Shown here: one piece after another, positions 7,237-14,726 of the stretch
Numbering within the stretch: position 1 is the stretch's first letter
Layout: every line of letters starts with the position of its first letter
Assembly: GCA_035620975.1 (NCBI GenBank)
Contig: DASPFV010000031.1
Span: 1-20,625, forward strand
DNA: 20,625 nucleotides
Reading direction: 5' to 3'
Source: DASPFV01 sp035620975
GTDB lineage: Bacteria > Acidobacteriota > Vicinamibacteria > Vicinamibacterales > 2-12-FULL-66-21
The notes under the pieces: model-generated
Databases searched by the model: none
What the model was told of the DNA's origin: nothing
Seen by the model: the letters and a program-made list of their open reading frames with translations, nothing else
Program-made: the position numbers and the translations under genes

Positions 7237-7316
7237 CAAGAAAGCGTGCGGTTTCGGCACAAAGCTCAGCTCCACTCTCTCGAAAGTAACCCTCCTCCCC
7301 GCCCTGCTGGCGCCCC

Positions 7317-7330
7317 CTGGTGCGCACCAG
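7317..7330. promoter_or_regulatory. 14-bp perfect palindrome in the purD leader
   Basis: CTGGTGCGCACCAG is a perfect inverted repeat ending 37 bp before the purD start. It could be an operator for a dimeric regulator, or a small RNA hairpin (CTGGT/ACCAG with a GCGC loop). An alternative pairing of GCTGG (7306-7310) with CCAGC (7327-7331) overlaps it, so two leader folds would compete. Confidence 0.35.
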
Positions 7331-7367
7331 CTAAACCGCTGATTCGTAGCAGCTTACGTTCGATGCC

Positions 7368-8654
7368 ATGAGGATTCTGGTCGTCGGCAGCGGGGCGCGG
7401 GAACACGCGCTCGTGTGGAAGCTGGCCAGTGAACCTGGCGTGGAGGTCGTCTGTGCGCCCGGCAACGCCGGTATCGCCGCCCTCGCGCGTGTCGAACCGG
7501 TGGCCGCCAGCGACGTGGACGGGCTGCTCGCCCTCGCGTGCCGCGAGCGCGTGGACCTCACCGTCGTCGGTCCCGAGGGACCCCTCGAGCGCGGCATCGT
7601 CGATTTGTTCGCTGGCCGCGCGCAGCGCATCTTCGGCCCGACGCGCGCCGCGGCTCAGCTCGAGTGCAGCAAGGCGTTCGCGAAGGCGTTCATGACCCGC
7701 CACGGCATCCCGACCGCCCGCTATCGGGTCTGCGAGGAGGCGAGCGCGGCGCACGCCGTGGTGGCCGGCGGCGAGCTGGGCTTCCCGGTGGTCGTGAAGG
7801 CCGACGGCCTGGCCGCCGGCAAGGGTGTGGTGGTTGCGGCGGATCGCGCGACGGCCGACGCCGCCATCAGGGCCGCGATGGAAGAGCGGCAGTTCGGCGC
7901 CGCCGGCGCCCGCGTCGTACTCGAGGAGTGCCTCAGCGGGCCGGAGATCTCCTTCTTCGCGCTCTGCGACGGCGAGCGTGGCCTGCCGCTCACGTCCGCG
8001 CAGGATCACAAGCGGGTGTTCGACAACGACGAGGGGCCGAACACCGGCGGCATGGGCGCGTTCGCGCCGAGCCCGCTGGTGGACGCGGCGCTCCAGGCGC
8101 GAATCCAGCGTGACATCGTCGATCCCGTGCTCGCCGGCATGCGCGCCGACGGCCATGCGTACCGGGGATTCCTCTACGCGGGCCTCATGCTCACGACCAG
8201 CGGGCCCAGGGTGATCGAGTTCAACGCGCGGTTCGGCGATCCCGAGGCTCAGGTCGTCCTGCCGATGATCGAGGAGGCGCTCTCCACGCGGCTGGCCGGC
8301 GCGGCCGACGGAGACGCTGGCGCCCTGCCGCTGCGGGCGCGGCCCGAGCCCCACGTGGGCGTGGTGCTGGCGTCGCGCGGCTATCCGGGCCCTGTCGCGA
8401 GCGGCGTACCCGTGACGGGTCTCGCCGAGGCCGAAGCGCTCGAGGGCGTGCGCGTGTTTCACGCGGCTACCGACGTGCGCGCCGGCGGGATCGTGACGGC
8501 GGGCGGTCGCGTGATGACGGTCGTCGGCCGCGGTCCCACCTACGAGGCCGCTATCGAGCGGGCCTACGCGGCCGTGTCGAAGATTCGATTCGAGGGCATG
8601 CAGTTCCGTCGCGACATCGGACGCAAGGCCCTCGCGCTGCCGGAGCTGCCGTGA
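7368..8654 (+). CDS. purD: Phosphoribosylamine-glycine ligase (GAR synthetase)
   Basis: This 428-residue ATP-grasp enzyme joins glycine to phosphoribosylamine, step 2 of de novo IMP synthesis. Visible landmarks are the N-terminal VVGSGAREHALVWKL, VVGPEGPLE, the ATP-grasp part with FPVVVKADGLAAGKGVVV, the family signature QDHKRVFDNDEGPNTGGMGAF, and the metal/ATP site EFNARFGDPEAQ. The length is normal for bacterial PurD. The ATG at 7368 begins exactly where the family starts, although no clear Shine-Dalgarno precedes it. Its stop overlaps the purE start as GTGA, indicating translational coupling. Confidence 0.97.
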   Translation: MRILVVGSGAREHALVWKLASEPGVEVVCAPGNAGIAALARVEPVAASDVDGLLALACRERVDLTVVGPEGPLERGIVDLFAGRAQRIFGPTRAAAQLECSKAFAKAFMTRHGIPTARYRVCEEASAAHAVVAGGELGFPVVVKADGLAAGKGVVVAADRATADAAIRAAMEERQFGAAGARVVLEECLSGPEISFFALCDGERGLPLTSAQDHKRVFDNDEGPNTGGMGAFAPSPLVDAALQARIQRDIVDPVLAGMRADGHAYRGFLYAGLMLTTSGPRVIEFNARFGDPEAQVVLPMIEEALSTRLAGAADGDAGALPLRARPEPHVGVVLASRGYPGPVASGVPVTGLAEAEALEGVRVFHAATDVRAGGIVTAGGRVMTVVGRGPTYEAAIERAYAAVSKIRFEGMQFRRDIGRKALALPELP

Positions 8655-9148
8655 CGATTCAGGTGCTGATACTGATGGGCTCGGATTCCGACGCCCCCGT
8701 GATGCAGGCCGCCGTCGACGTCCTGCGCGAGTTCGACGTCGCGTGCGAGATGACTGTGGCGTCGGCGCACCGCTCGCCCGAACGCGTCATGCGGCTCGTT
8801 CGTGATGCGCCCGGGCGCGGCGTGAAGGTGTTCATCGTGGGGGCCGGCGCTGCCGCCCACCTCGCCGGGGTCGTCGCGGCCCATACCACCCTGCCGGTGA
8901 TCGGTGTTCCCATCGACTCGTCCGCGCTGAAGGGTCTGGACGCACTCCTGTCGACGGTTCAGATGCCGCCCGGCGTGCCGGTGGCCACGGTGTCCATCGG
9001 CAAGCCCGGGGCTACGAACGCCGGCGTGCTCGCGGCGCAGATCCTGGCCGTCGGCGACGGCCGCCTCGCCGAACGGATCGCAGCCTACAAGCGGATGCTC
9101 GCCGAGAGGGTGGAGCAGGCCGCAGCCAGGCTGCACGCCGCGGGGTGA
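8651..9148 (+). CDS. purE: N5-carboxyaminoimidazole ribonucleotide mutase (class I PurE)
   Basis: This 165-residue enzyme of purine step 6 has the family landmarks MGSDSD, SAHRSPERV, LPVIGVP and the LLSTVQMPPGVPVATV block. Overall it looks like class I PurE, which converts N5-CAIR made by PurK. The usual GAGGAAHLPG loop here reads GAGAAAHLAG, with a Gly-to-Ala and a Pro-to-Ala change. The GTG start (8651) overlaps the purD stop by 4 nt. No purK is found in the window. Either purK is elsewhere, or the enzyme uses AIR and CO2 directly; sequence alone favours the first. Confidence 0.95.
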   Translation: MTIQVLILMGSDSDAPVMQAAVDVLREFDVACEMTVASAHRSPERVMRLVRDAPGRGVKVFIVGAGAAAHLAGVVAAHTTLPVIGVPIDSSALKGLDALLSTVQMPPGVPVATVSIGKPGATNAGVLAAQILAVGDGRLAERIAAYKRMLAERVEQAAARLHAAG

Positions 9149-9168
9149 CGGCCTGGAGACCATCGAGC

Positions 9169-10455
9169 GTGCGGTACTCGATTCTCACCTTCGGCTGTCG
9201 CGTGAACCAGGCCGACTCGATGCGTCTCGGGGAGGCGCTGCGGGTGCGAGGCGCAGTCGAGGGCCCTCCGGCGGCGGCTGACGTCGTGGTCGTCAACACC
9301 TGCTCGGTGACGGCCAGCGCGGATCAGGCAGCCCGCCAGACCATCCGCCGGATCGCCCGCGAGAATCCAGCCGCGCGCGTGGTCGTGACGGGCTGCTATG
9401 CCACGCGCGACGCGGAGGGCGTCGCCGCGCTGCCCGGCGTCGTGCGCGTGATCCGGAACGACGACAAGGCCCGCGCTGCCGAGCTCATCGCGGAAGCGTG
9501 TGGCCTCGACACGGCGGCGCGGTTCGGTGCCGGAGACGGCCCCTGCGGCGCTCCGGTTCATCCGGGGCTGGCGGGGCGCACCGCGTTCACGCTGCGCGTC
9601 CAGACAGGGTGCGAAGCGCGCTGCAGCTATTGCATCATTCCGTCGACGCGCGGCGCGGGCCGGAGCCTGCCGCGGCCCGAGGTGCGGCGCGAGGTGGAGC
9701 GCGCGGCGGCCGCGGGTTTCCGCGAGATCGTGCTCGCGGGTGTGCACCTTGGATCCTACGGCCGCGACCTCGCTCCGGCGTCTTCGCTTGCCGACCTGCT
9801 GCGGAGTCTCGAGGATGTGCCAGGCGACGTCGTGTTCCGCATCAGCTCGCTCGAGCCGATGGACTGCACGAGAGACGTCGTGGATCTGGTTGCCGGGAGC
9901 GGCGGGCGCTTCGCGCCTCACTTCCACCTGCCTCTCCAGCACGGGAGCGATCGCGTGCTGGAAAGGATGGCGAGGCCCTACACGCTCGGCCACTACCGGG
10001 CGCTGGTGGACGCGATAGCCGCGCGCCTGCCGCACGCCTCGATCGGTTCGGACATGATTGCCGGGTTTCCGGGAGAGACCGACGAGGACTTCGCCGCCAG
10101 CGAGGCGTTCCTGAGCAGCTCACCCCTGTCGCACGTTCACGTGTTTCCGTACTCCGATCGTCCCGGAACCGCGGCGGCACGGATGGAGGGCAAGGTCGCG
10201 GGCCCGATCGTCCGTGACCGGGCAGCGAAGCTCCGCGGGATCGGCGCAGCGCTCACGAAAGCCTTCCGCGAGCGCCAGGTGGGCGCGGTCCGCCCCGGCC
10301 TCACGCTCGAGGACGGCACGCTGGTCGTGACCGACAATTTCCTGAAGGTCCGAATCCCGGCCGGCCACGCCCGCAACGAGCGCGTCCTGGTACGGATCGA
10401 CTCCGCCGGTGACCCGAGCCGGGGTCACGTCGTCCATCGAGCAGCCAGCCGCTGA
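9169..10455 (+). CDS. mtaB: tRNA t6A37 methylthiotransferase MtaB (radical SAM)
   Basis: This is a methylthiotransferase of the MiaB/MtaB family that would turn t6A37 of tRNAs into ms2t6A. The N-terminal UPF0004 domain holds the three auxiliary-cluster cysteines C10, C45 and C76 (FGCRVN, NTCSVT, TGCYAT). The radical SAM CxxxCxxC is at C148, C152 and C155 (GCEARCSYCIIP). A short TRAM-like tail follows near residues 370-420. FGCRVNQ and the overall spacing fit MtaB rather than MiaB or RimO. The GTG at 9169 has GGAG 10 nt upstream and matches the family N-terminus. The alternative GTG at 9145 overlaps the purE stop as GTGA and adds eight residues. Either way it is co-transcribed with purDE. Confidence 0.93.
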   Translation: MRYSILTFGCRVNQADSMRLGEALRVRGAVEGPPAAADVVVVNTCSVTASADQAARQTIRRIARENPAARVVVTGCYATRDAEGVAALPGVVRVIRNDDKARAAELIAEACGLDTAARFGAGDGPCGAPVHPGLAGRTAFTLRVQTGCEARCSYCIIPSTRGAGRSLPRPEVRREVERAAAAGFREIVLAGVHLGSYGRDLAPASSLADLLRSLEDVPGDVVFRISSLEPMDCTRDVVDLVAGSGGRFAPHFHLPLQHGSDRVLERMARPYTLGHYRALVDAIAARLPHASIGSDMIAGFPGETDEDFAASEAFLSSSPLSHVHVFPYSDRPGTAAARMEGKVAGPIVRDRAAKLRGIGAALTKAFRERQVGAVRPGLTLEDGTLVVTDNFLKVRIPAGHARNERVLVRIDSAGDPSRGHVVHRAASR

Positions 10456-10462
10456 GAAACGC

Positions 10463-10479
10463 GGGCCCCTTCCGGGCTC
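10463..10479. terminator. Possible weak terminator hairpin between convergent mtaB and rlmN
   Basis: GGGCCC (10463-10468) can pair with GGGCTC (10474-10479), with one G-U pair and a 5-nt loop. It lies in the 54-bp gap between the facing stops. Only short T-runs follow on either strand, so termination would be inefficient. Confidence 0.3.
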
Positions 10480-10509
10480 CTCTTCGGCTGTGCCGCTTCC
10501 CATCGGCGG

Positions 10510-11589
10510 CTAACCCATCAATCCCGCCAGCACTGCTCCGGGTGCCTTCTCGCGCGACGATTCCGTGATGAGCTGTCCGCAGGCGGCGCGGATGTCACGC
10601 CCGCGGGACTTGCGCACCGAGACGGTGATGTGGTGCTCGGCGAGGACCTGCGCGAAGCGGTTGATCCGCGCGTCCGACGGACGGTCGAATGGAATCCCCG
10701 CGGCTTCGTTCAGCGGCAGCAGGTTCACCTTGGCCCGGATCCCGCTGAGCAGCCGGACCAGGCGCCTCGCGTCCTCGGGCGAGTCGTTCACGTTCCCCAG
10801 GAGCACGTACTCGAACGTGATGCGATTGCGTCGCTTCAGCGGAAAGCGCCGGCAGGCGTCGAGCAGTTCCTCGATCCCGTACTTCCGGTTGATCGGGACG
10901 AGCAGATCGCGCTGCGCTTCGGTCGTGGCGTGGAGGGAGATCGCCAGATTGGGCATCAGCGGCTCAGTGGCGAGCCGTTCGAGCGCCGGCAGCACGCCGA
11001 CCGTCGACAGCGTGACGCGCCGCGGGGAGACGGCGAGCCCCTGCTCGTCTGCCAGGATCCGCAGCGCTTTCAGCGTCGCGTCGTAGTTGTGCAGCGGCTC
11101 GCCCATTCCCATCAGCACGATGTTGAACCGCGTGTCGAGCATTCCGAGCTCGCCCGCCAGGACCCGAACCTGCCCGACGATCTCGCCCGCCGTCAGATTA
11201 CGCACGATCCCCATCCGCCCCGTGAGGCAGAACGCGCATTTCATGGCGCACCCGACCTGGGTGGACAGGCAGAAGGTCTGTGACGGCGTATCGGGGATGA
11301 ACACTGATTCGATGAGCTGGCCGTCGCGGAGCTGGAGGAGGAACTTGGTCGTGCCGTCCACCGAGCGGTCGCGCCGGACGACGGTGGGGCTCGACACGTC
11401 GACGTCGCGCGCGAGCTGTGCCCTCAGCTCGCGCCCGAGATCGGTCATCCGCTCGAAGTCGACGACGCCGCGTTTGTAGATCCAGCGGAAGATCTGCGCC
11501 GCGTGAAACCGCGCGGCGCCGAGGCCGGCGAGCGCTTCCTCGAGCTCGGGCCGTTCGGTCTCGGCGATGTCCGGACGGAAGCTCAGCAT
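10510..11589 (-). CDS. rlmN: Dual-specificity rRNA/tRNA adenine C2-methyltransferase RlmN (radical SAM)
   Basis: This 359-residue enzyme would methylate C2 of A2503 in 23S rRNA and A37 in some tRNAs. The [4Fe-4S] CxxxCxxC motif is at C114, C118 and C121 (GCAMKCAFC). The two mechanistic cysteines of the family are both present: C107 in TFCLST and C337 in RAACGQL. MGMGEPLHNY and PNLAISLHA are conserved landmarks. An in-frame extension to 11703 precedes it, but the ATG at 11589 matches the family start and lies just downstream of the predicted promoter. It is transcribed against mtaB and away from the M16 peptidase gene, so it is a monocistronic insert in the purine region. Confidence 0.96.
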   Translation of the reverse strand: MLSFRPDIAETERPELEEALAGLGAARFHAAQIFRWIYKRGVVDFERMTDLGRELRAQLARDVDVSSPTVVRRDRSVDGTTKFLLQLRDGQLIESVFIPDTPSQTFCLSTQVGCAMKCAFCLTGRMGIVRNLTAGEIVGQVRVLAGELGMLDTRFNIVLMGMGEPLHNYDATLKALRILADEQGLAVSPRRVTLSTVGVLPALERLATEPLMPNLAISLHATTEAQRDLLVPINRKYGIEELLDACRRFPLKRRNRITFEYVLLGNVNDSPEDARRLVRLLSGIRAKVNLLPLNEAAGIPFDRPSDARINRFAQVLAEHHITVSVRKSRGRDIRAACGQLITESSREKAPGAVLAGLMG

Positions 11590-11622
11590 GATTGGAATCC
11601 CGGAGACGCGGCGTGACCTTTT

Positions 11623-11628
11623 ATTGTA
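11623..11628 (-). promoter_or_regulatory. Predicted -10 element of rlmN
   Basis: TACAAT reads on the minus strand at 11628-11623, five of six consensus bases. It overlaps an 8-bp palindrome TTGTACAA (11624-11631). No good -35 lies at normal spacing; GCGACA sits about 20 bp upstream. A start near 11616 gives a leader of under 30 nt. Confidence 0.4.
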
Positions 11629-11673
11629 CAACGCGCGCGCCACCCGCCTGTCGCGCAGCCGCGCGGCCGCGTC

Positions 11674-11703
11674 TTGAACTGCACCGTTCCGGCGTGGTAT
11701 CAT
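11674..11703 (+). promoter_or_regulatory. Predicted sigma-70 promoter of the M16 peptidase-purB-SQLF operon
   Basis: The -35 TTGAAC (11674-11679) and -10 TATCAT (11698-11703) are separated by 18 bp, each with four or five consensus matches. A start near 11710 leaves a leader of about 80 nt before the M16 peptidase ATG. It is the best-looking plus-strand promoter in the window and is divergent from the rlmN promoter. Confidence 0.6.
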
Positions 11704-11790
11704 CCGACTTTCCGGCAGTTCTCATAAATCCTTCTACCACAGCAGCTTGCAGGGCAGCCCATCGACTCGACCACCCTCAGGGGGCCGCGC

Positions 11791-13071
11791 ATGACGATCG
11801 GTTCCGTACAGGAGCTCGTCGTGCGCGAGGTGCTGGACAACGGCCTTCGGTTGATTACCGAGCGGATGCCCCAGGTCCGGTCCATCACGATCGGCGTCTG
11901 GCTGCGGCGCGGGTCGCGCCACGAGGTGGAGCGCTGCAGCGGCATCGCCCACTTCGTGGAGCACATGCTCTTCAAGGGCACCCACACGCGCACGGCGGAG
12001 GACATCGCTCAGGCGATCGACTCGATTGGCGGGCAGCTCGACGCGTTCACGGCGAAGGAGTACGCCAGCTACTACATCAAGGTGCTCGACGAGCACCTCC
12101 CGGTCGCCGTCGACCTGCTCTCGGACATCGTGCTGAGGCCCGGCTTCAATCCTGAGGAGATCGAGCGCGAGAAGAAGGTGATCCTCGAAGAGATCAAGAT
12201 GGTCGAGGACACCCCCGACGACCTCGTGCACGAGCTCTTCACGCAGCATTTCTGGGAAGGGCACCCGCTGGGCCGGCCGATCCTGGGAACCCGCGAAACG
12301 GTCGAGGCGTTCACCGGCGACGCCCTGCGCGAGTACTTTGCGGGCGCCTACGTCGCGCCGAACATCATCGTGTCGGCGGCGGGAAACCTCGAGCACGCGC
12401 GGGTGCGCGACCTCGTGGGTGGGGCGTTCGCCTCGGTGCCGCGGACGGGCGAGACCTACTCGGAAAGCGCGCCGACGGTCGTCCCGCAGGTGGTCACTCG
12501 AACGAAGGACCTGGAACAGAGCCACGTGTGCCTCGGCACGAACAGTTACCCGCAGCGCCACGACGATCGGTACGTCAGCTACATTCTGAACACCCTGCTG
12601 GGCGGGTCGATGAGCTCGCGTCTGTTCCAGAACGTCCGGGAGAAGCGTGGCCTGGCCTACTCGGTCTTCAGCGGGCTGAGCTCCTATCGCGACGCCGGCA
12701 ACATCACGATCTACGCCGGCTGCGCCGCCGATGCCGTCGAGGAGGTCATCGATCTCTGCGTCGAGGAGCTTCGAACGCTGAAACGCGGTCCCGTGCCGGA
12801 CGCCGAGCTGCGGCGGGCGCAGGACCACCTCAAGGGCAGCCTGATGCTGAGCCTCGAGAACACGGCGAGCCGGATGTCGCACCTGGCGCGCCAGGAGATC
12901 TACTTCGACCGGCACTTCGGCCTCGACGAGACCCTGAGCGGCGTCCAGCGCGTCACCGCCGGCGACGTGCAGCGAGTGGCGAGGGATCTGTTCGTCAACG
13001 GGTCGCTGGCCGCCACGGTGCTGGGGCCGTCCGCGCCCGATCTGCCGGCGGCGCGGCTGGATCTCGGCTGA
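11791..13071 (+). CDS. M16-family zinc metallopeptidase (processing-peptidase-like)
   Basis: This 426-residue protein of the M16B type has the inverted zinc motif HxxEH at H54, E57 and H58 (AHFVEHMLFKGT) and the third ligand about 76 residues later (E133 or E134 in VILEEIKMVED). The C-terminal inactive half carries the RE.RGLAYSV pattern (REKRGLAYSVFSG). It resembles bacterial YmxG/MPP-beta-like peptidases; the substrate is unknown and may be a peptide or signal-sequence remnant. There is no signal peptide, so a cytoplasmic place is likely. An AGGGGG Shine-Dalgarno precedes the ATG. Its stop overlaps the purB start (TGATG), so it is the first gene of the purB transcript. Confidence 0.93.
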   Translation: MTIGSVQELVVREVLDNGLRLITERMPQVRSITIGVWLRRGSRHEVERCSGIAHFVEHMLFKGTHTRTAEDIAQAIDSIGGQLDAFTAKEYASYYIKVLDEHLPVAVDLLSDIVLRPGFNPEEIEREKKVILEEIKMVEDTPDDLVHELFTQHFWEGHPLGRPILGTRETVEAFTGDALREYFAGAYVAPNIIVSAAGNLEHARVRDLVGGAFASVPRTGETYSESAPTVVPQVVTRTKDLEQSHVCLGTNSYPQRHDDRYVSYILNTLLGGSMSSRLFQNVREKRGLAYSVFSGLSSYRDAGNITIYAGCAADAVEEVIDLCVEELRTLKRGPVPDAELRRAQDHLKGSLMLSLENTASRMSHLARQEIYFDRHFGLDETLSGVQRVTAGDVQRVARDLFVNGSLAATVLGPSAPDLPAARLDLG

Positions 13072-14381
13072 TGATCGCGCGATACACCCACCCCGACATG
13101 GGCGCGATCTGGAGCGATCGGCGCCGCTACCAGACCTGGCTGGACGTGGAGCTGGCTGCCGCCGACGCGATGGCCGAAGCGGGCATCGTCCCCGCCGAAG
13201 CCGCCGCTGAGCTCAGGGCGCGTGCCGCCTTCGACGTCGATCGGATTCTGGAGATCGAGCAGACGACGCAGCACGACGTGATCGCGTTCACGACGGCTGT
13301 CGCCGAGAAGGTCGGGCCGGCTGCCCGCTGGCTCCACTTCGGCCTTACGTCGTCGGACGTCATCGACACGGCGCAGGCGATGCAGATGCGGGAGGCCTGC
13401 GAGCTGATCGTCCGCGACATGGCCGCGGCGATGGATGCGGTTCGCGCTCGTGCGGAGGAGCATCGGCGCACGCCGATGATCGGCCGGACGCACGGCGTGC
13501 ACGCCGAGCCCATGACGTTCGGCGTGAAGCTGGCCCTCTGGTACGCCGGGCTGCAGCGCGATCTCGACCGCGTCCTCAGAGCGCGCGAGACGGTGTCCGT
13601 CGGCAAGCTCTCGGGCGCGGTGGGGATGTACGCCCACCTCGATCCGCATATCGAGGCGCGTGTCTGCCAGCGGCTCGGCTTGCAGGCCGCCCCCGTGTCG
13701 TCCCAGGTGATTCAGCGGGATCGCCACGCGGAGCTGCTGGCCGCGCTCGCAATCACCGGCGCGACGCTGGAGACGTGCGCGCTCGAGATCCGCGGGCTGC
13801 AGAAGACCGAGATCGGCGAGGTCGAGGAGCCGTTCGGGAAGGGGCAGAAGGGTTCGTCCGCGATGCCGCACAAGCGCAACCCGATCGGGTGCGAGCAGAT
13901 AACGGGTCTGGCCCGCCTGCTCCGGGCCAACGCCTCCGCCGCGTTCGAGAACGTGGCGCTCTGGCACGAGCGCGACATCTCGCACTCGTCGGTCGAGCGC
14001 GTGATCCTGCCGGACAGCTTCATCGCGCTCGATCACATGCTGAGGCGGTTCACCCGGATCGTGCGGGGCCTGGTGGTGTATCCCGAGCGCATGAGAGAGA
14101 ACCTGGATCGCTCGCGGGGCGTGGTCTTCTCCGGCACGGTGCTGCTCGCGCTCGCGCGGCGGGGCGTCCCGCGCGAAGAGGCCTACGAATGGGTCCAGCG
14201 GAACGCCATGCGGTCGTTTCACGAAGGCCGCGACTTCAAGGCGCTGCTGCTCGCCGACGGCGACCTCGCACGGGTGCTGTCGCCGGCGGACATCGAACAC
14301 GCGTTCGACCTGGAGGACCAGCTGCGGAACGTGGACGCCATCTTCGCGCGCGTGTTCAAGCCGGTTCCGGTGGGCGCGTAA
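13071..14381 (+). CDS. purB: Adenylosuccinate lyase
   Basis: This 436-residue enzyme of the fumarase/aspartase superfamily cleaves SAICAR to AICAR (step 8) and adenylosuccinate to AMP. Seen are the N-terminal MIARYTHPDMGAIWSD, LTSSDVIDTAQA, the GRTHGVHAEP block and the superfamily signature GSSAMPHKRNPIG at about residues 260-272. A larger open frame begins at 12528, but it runs inside the M16 gene, so the ATG at 13071 is used. This shares one base with the M16 stop (TGATG), a sign of coupled translation. A perfect AAGGAGG starts right at its stop codon. Confidence 0.97.
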   Translation: MIARYTHPDMGAIWSDRRRYQTWLDVELAAADAMAEAGIVPAEAAAELRARAAFDVDRILEIEQTTQHDVIAFTTAVAEKVGPAARWLHFGLTSSDVIDTAQAMQMREACELIVRDMAAAMDAVRARAEEHRRTPMIGRTHGVHAEPMTFGVKLALWYAGLQRDLDRVLRARETVSVGKLSGAVGMYAHLDPHIEARVCQRLGLQAAPVSSQVIQRDRHAELLAALAITGATLETCALEIRGLQKTEIGEVEEPFGKGQKGSSAMPHKRNPIGCEQITGLARLLRANASAAFENVALWHERDISHSSVERVILPDSFIALDHMLRRFTRIVRGLVVYPERMRENLDRSRGVVFSGTVLLALARRGVPREEAYEWVQRNAMRSFHEGRDFKALLLADGDLARVLSPADIEHAFDLEDQLRNVDAIFARVFKPVPVGA

Positions 14382-14397
14382 GGAGGACCCGGAACCG

Positions 14398-14430
14398 TGA
14401 ACCAGGAACCTTGACCCCTGAACCAGGAAC
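14398..14430 (+). repeat. Direct repeat of TGAACCAGGAAC in the purB-purS gap
   Basis: The 12-mer TGAACCAGGAAC occurs at 14398-14409 and again at 14419-14430, with CTTGACCCC between. The second copy brings AGGAA to within 8 nt of the purS ATG and so appears to act as its Shine-Dalgarno. The middle contains CCTTGACCCCTG (14409-14420), which recurs before purM. Confidence 0.8.
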
Positions 14431-14437
14431 TTCGAAT

Positions 14438-14686
14438 ATGGCGATCCGCGCCAGAGTCTATGTCACGCTGAAACCCTCGGTCTTCGACCCACAGGGGCAC
14501 ACGATCGCCGACGCGCTGCACTCGATGGGCTACGCCGGGATCGGCGACGTCCGGCAGGGAAAGTACTTCGAGCTGGAGATCGACGCGGGCACGCCCGATT
14601 CGGCCCGCGCCCTGGCGGCAGAGGTGGCGGATCGCCTGCTCGCGAACCCCGTCATCGAGAGCTACCGGGTGGAGATCGCGCCGTAG
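14438..14686 (+). CDS. purS: Phosphoribosylformylglycinamidine synthase subunit PurS
   Basis: This 82-residue small subunit of FGAM synthase has the usual PurS length and pattern: RVYVTLKPSVFDPQG, then ADALHSMGY and VRQGKYFELEID, ending ANPVIESYRVEI. PurS dimers bridge PurL and PurQ and help pass ammonia between them in step 4. An in-frame stretch is open far upstream inside purB, but the ATG at 14438 matches the family start. Its Shine-Dalgarno (AGGAA) lies in the repeat described at 14398-14430. It directly precedes purQ and purL, as expected for the three-subunit system. Confidence 0.96.
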   Translation: MAIRARVYVTLKPSVFDPQGHTIADALHSMGYAGIGDVRQGKYFELEIDAGTPDSARALAAEVADRLLANPVIESYRVEIAP

Positions 14687-14698
14687 CTGCGAGCGGTA

Positions 14699-14723
14699 CT
14701 GGAAGCTGAAAATCTGGAAGCTG
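14699..14723 (+). repeat. Tandem repeat of CTGGAAGCTG in the purS-purQ gap
   Basis: CTGGAAGCTG occurs at 14699-14708 and 14714-14723, a 15-bp period. The second copy places GGAAG 6 nt before the purQ ATG, making it the likely ribosome binding site. Confidence 0.75.
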
Positions 14724-14726
14724 CCT

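Noticed and set aside
7266..8462. 398-codon minus-strand open frame opposite purD
   Set aside because: It is a shadow of purD; the composition is Arg/Ala/His-rich and no motif is seen.
11624..11631. TTGTACAA palindrome as an operator for rlmN
   Set aside because: It is only 8 bp and is part of the -10 region, so it is too short to separate from chance.
11590..11703. N-terminal extension of RlmN
   Set aside because: The Arg-rich extension overlaps the predicted rlmN promoter and is absent from the family.
12528..13070. Upstream extension of PurB within the M16 gene
   Set aside because: It is the out-of-frame reading of the M16 gene; PurB homology starts exactly at 13071.
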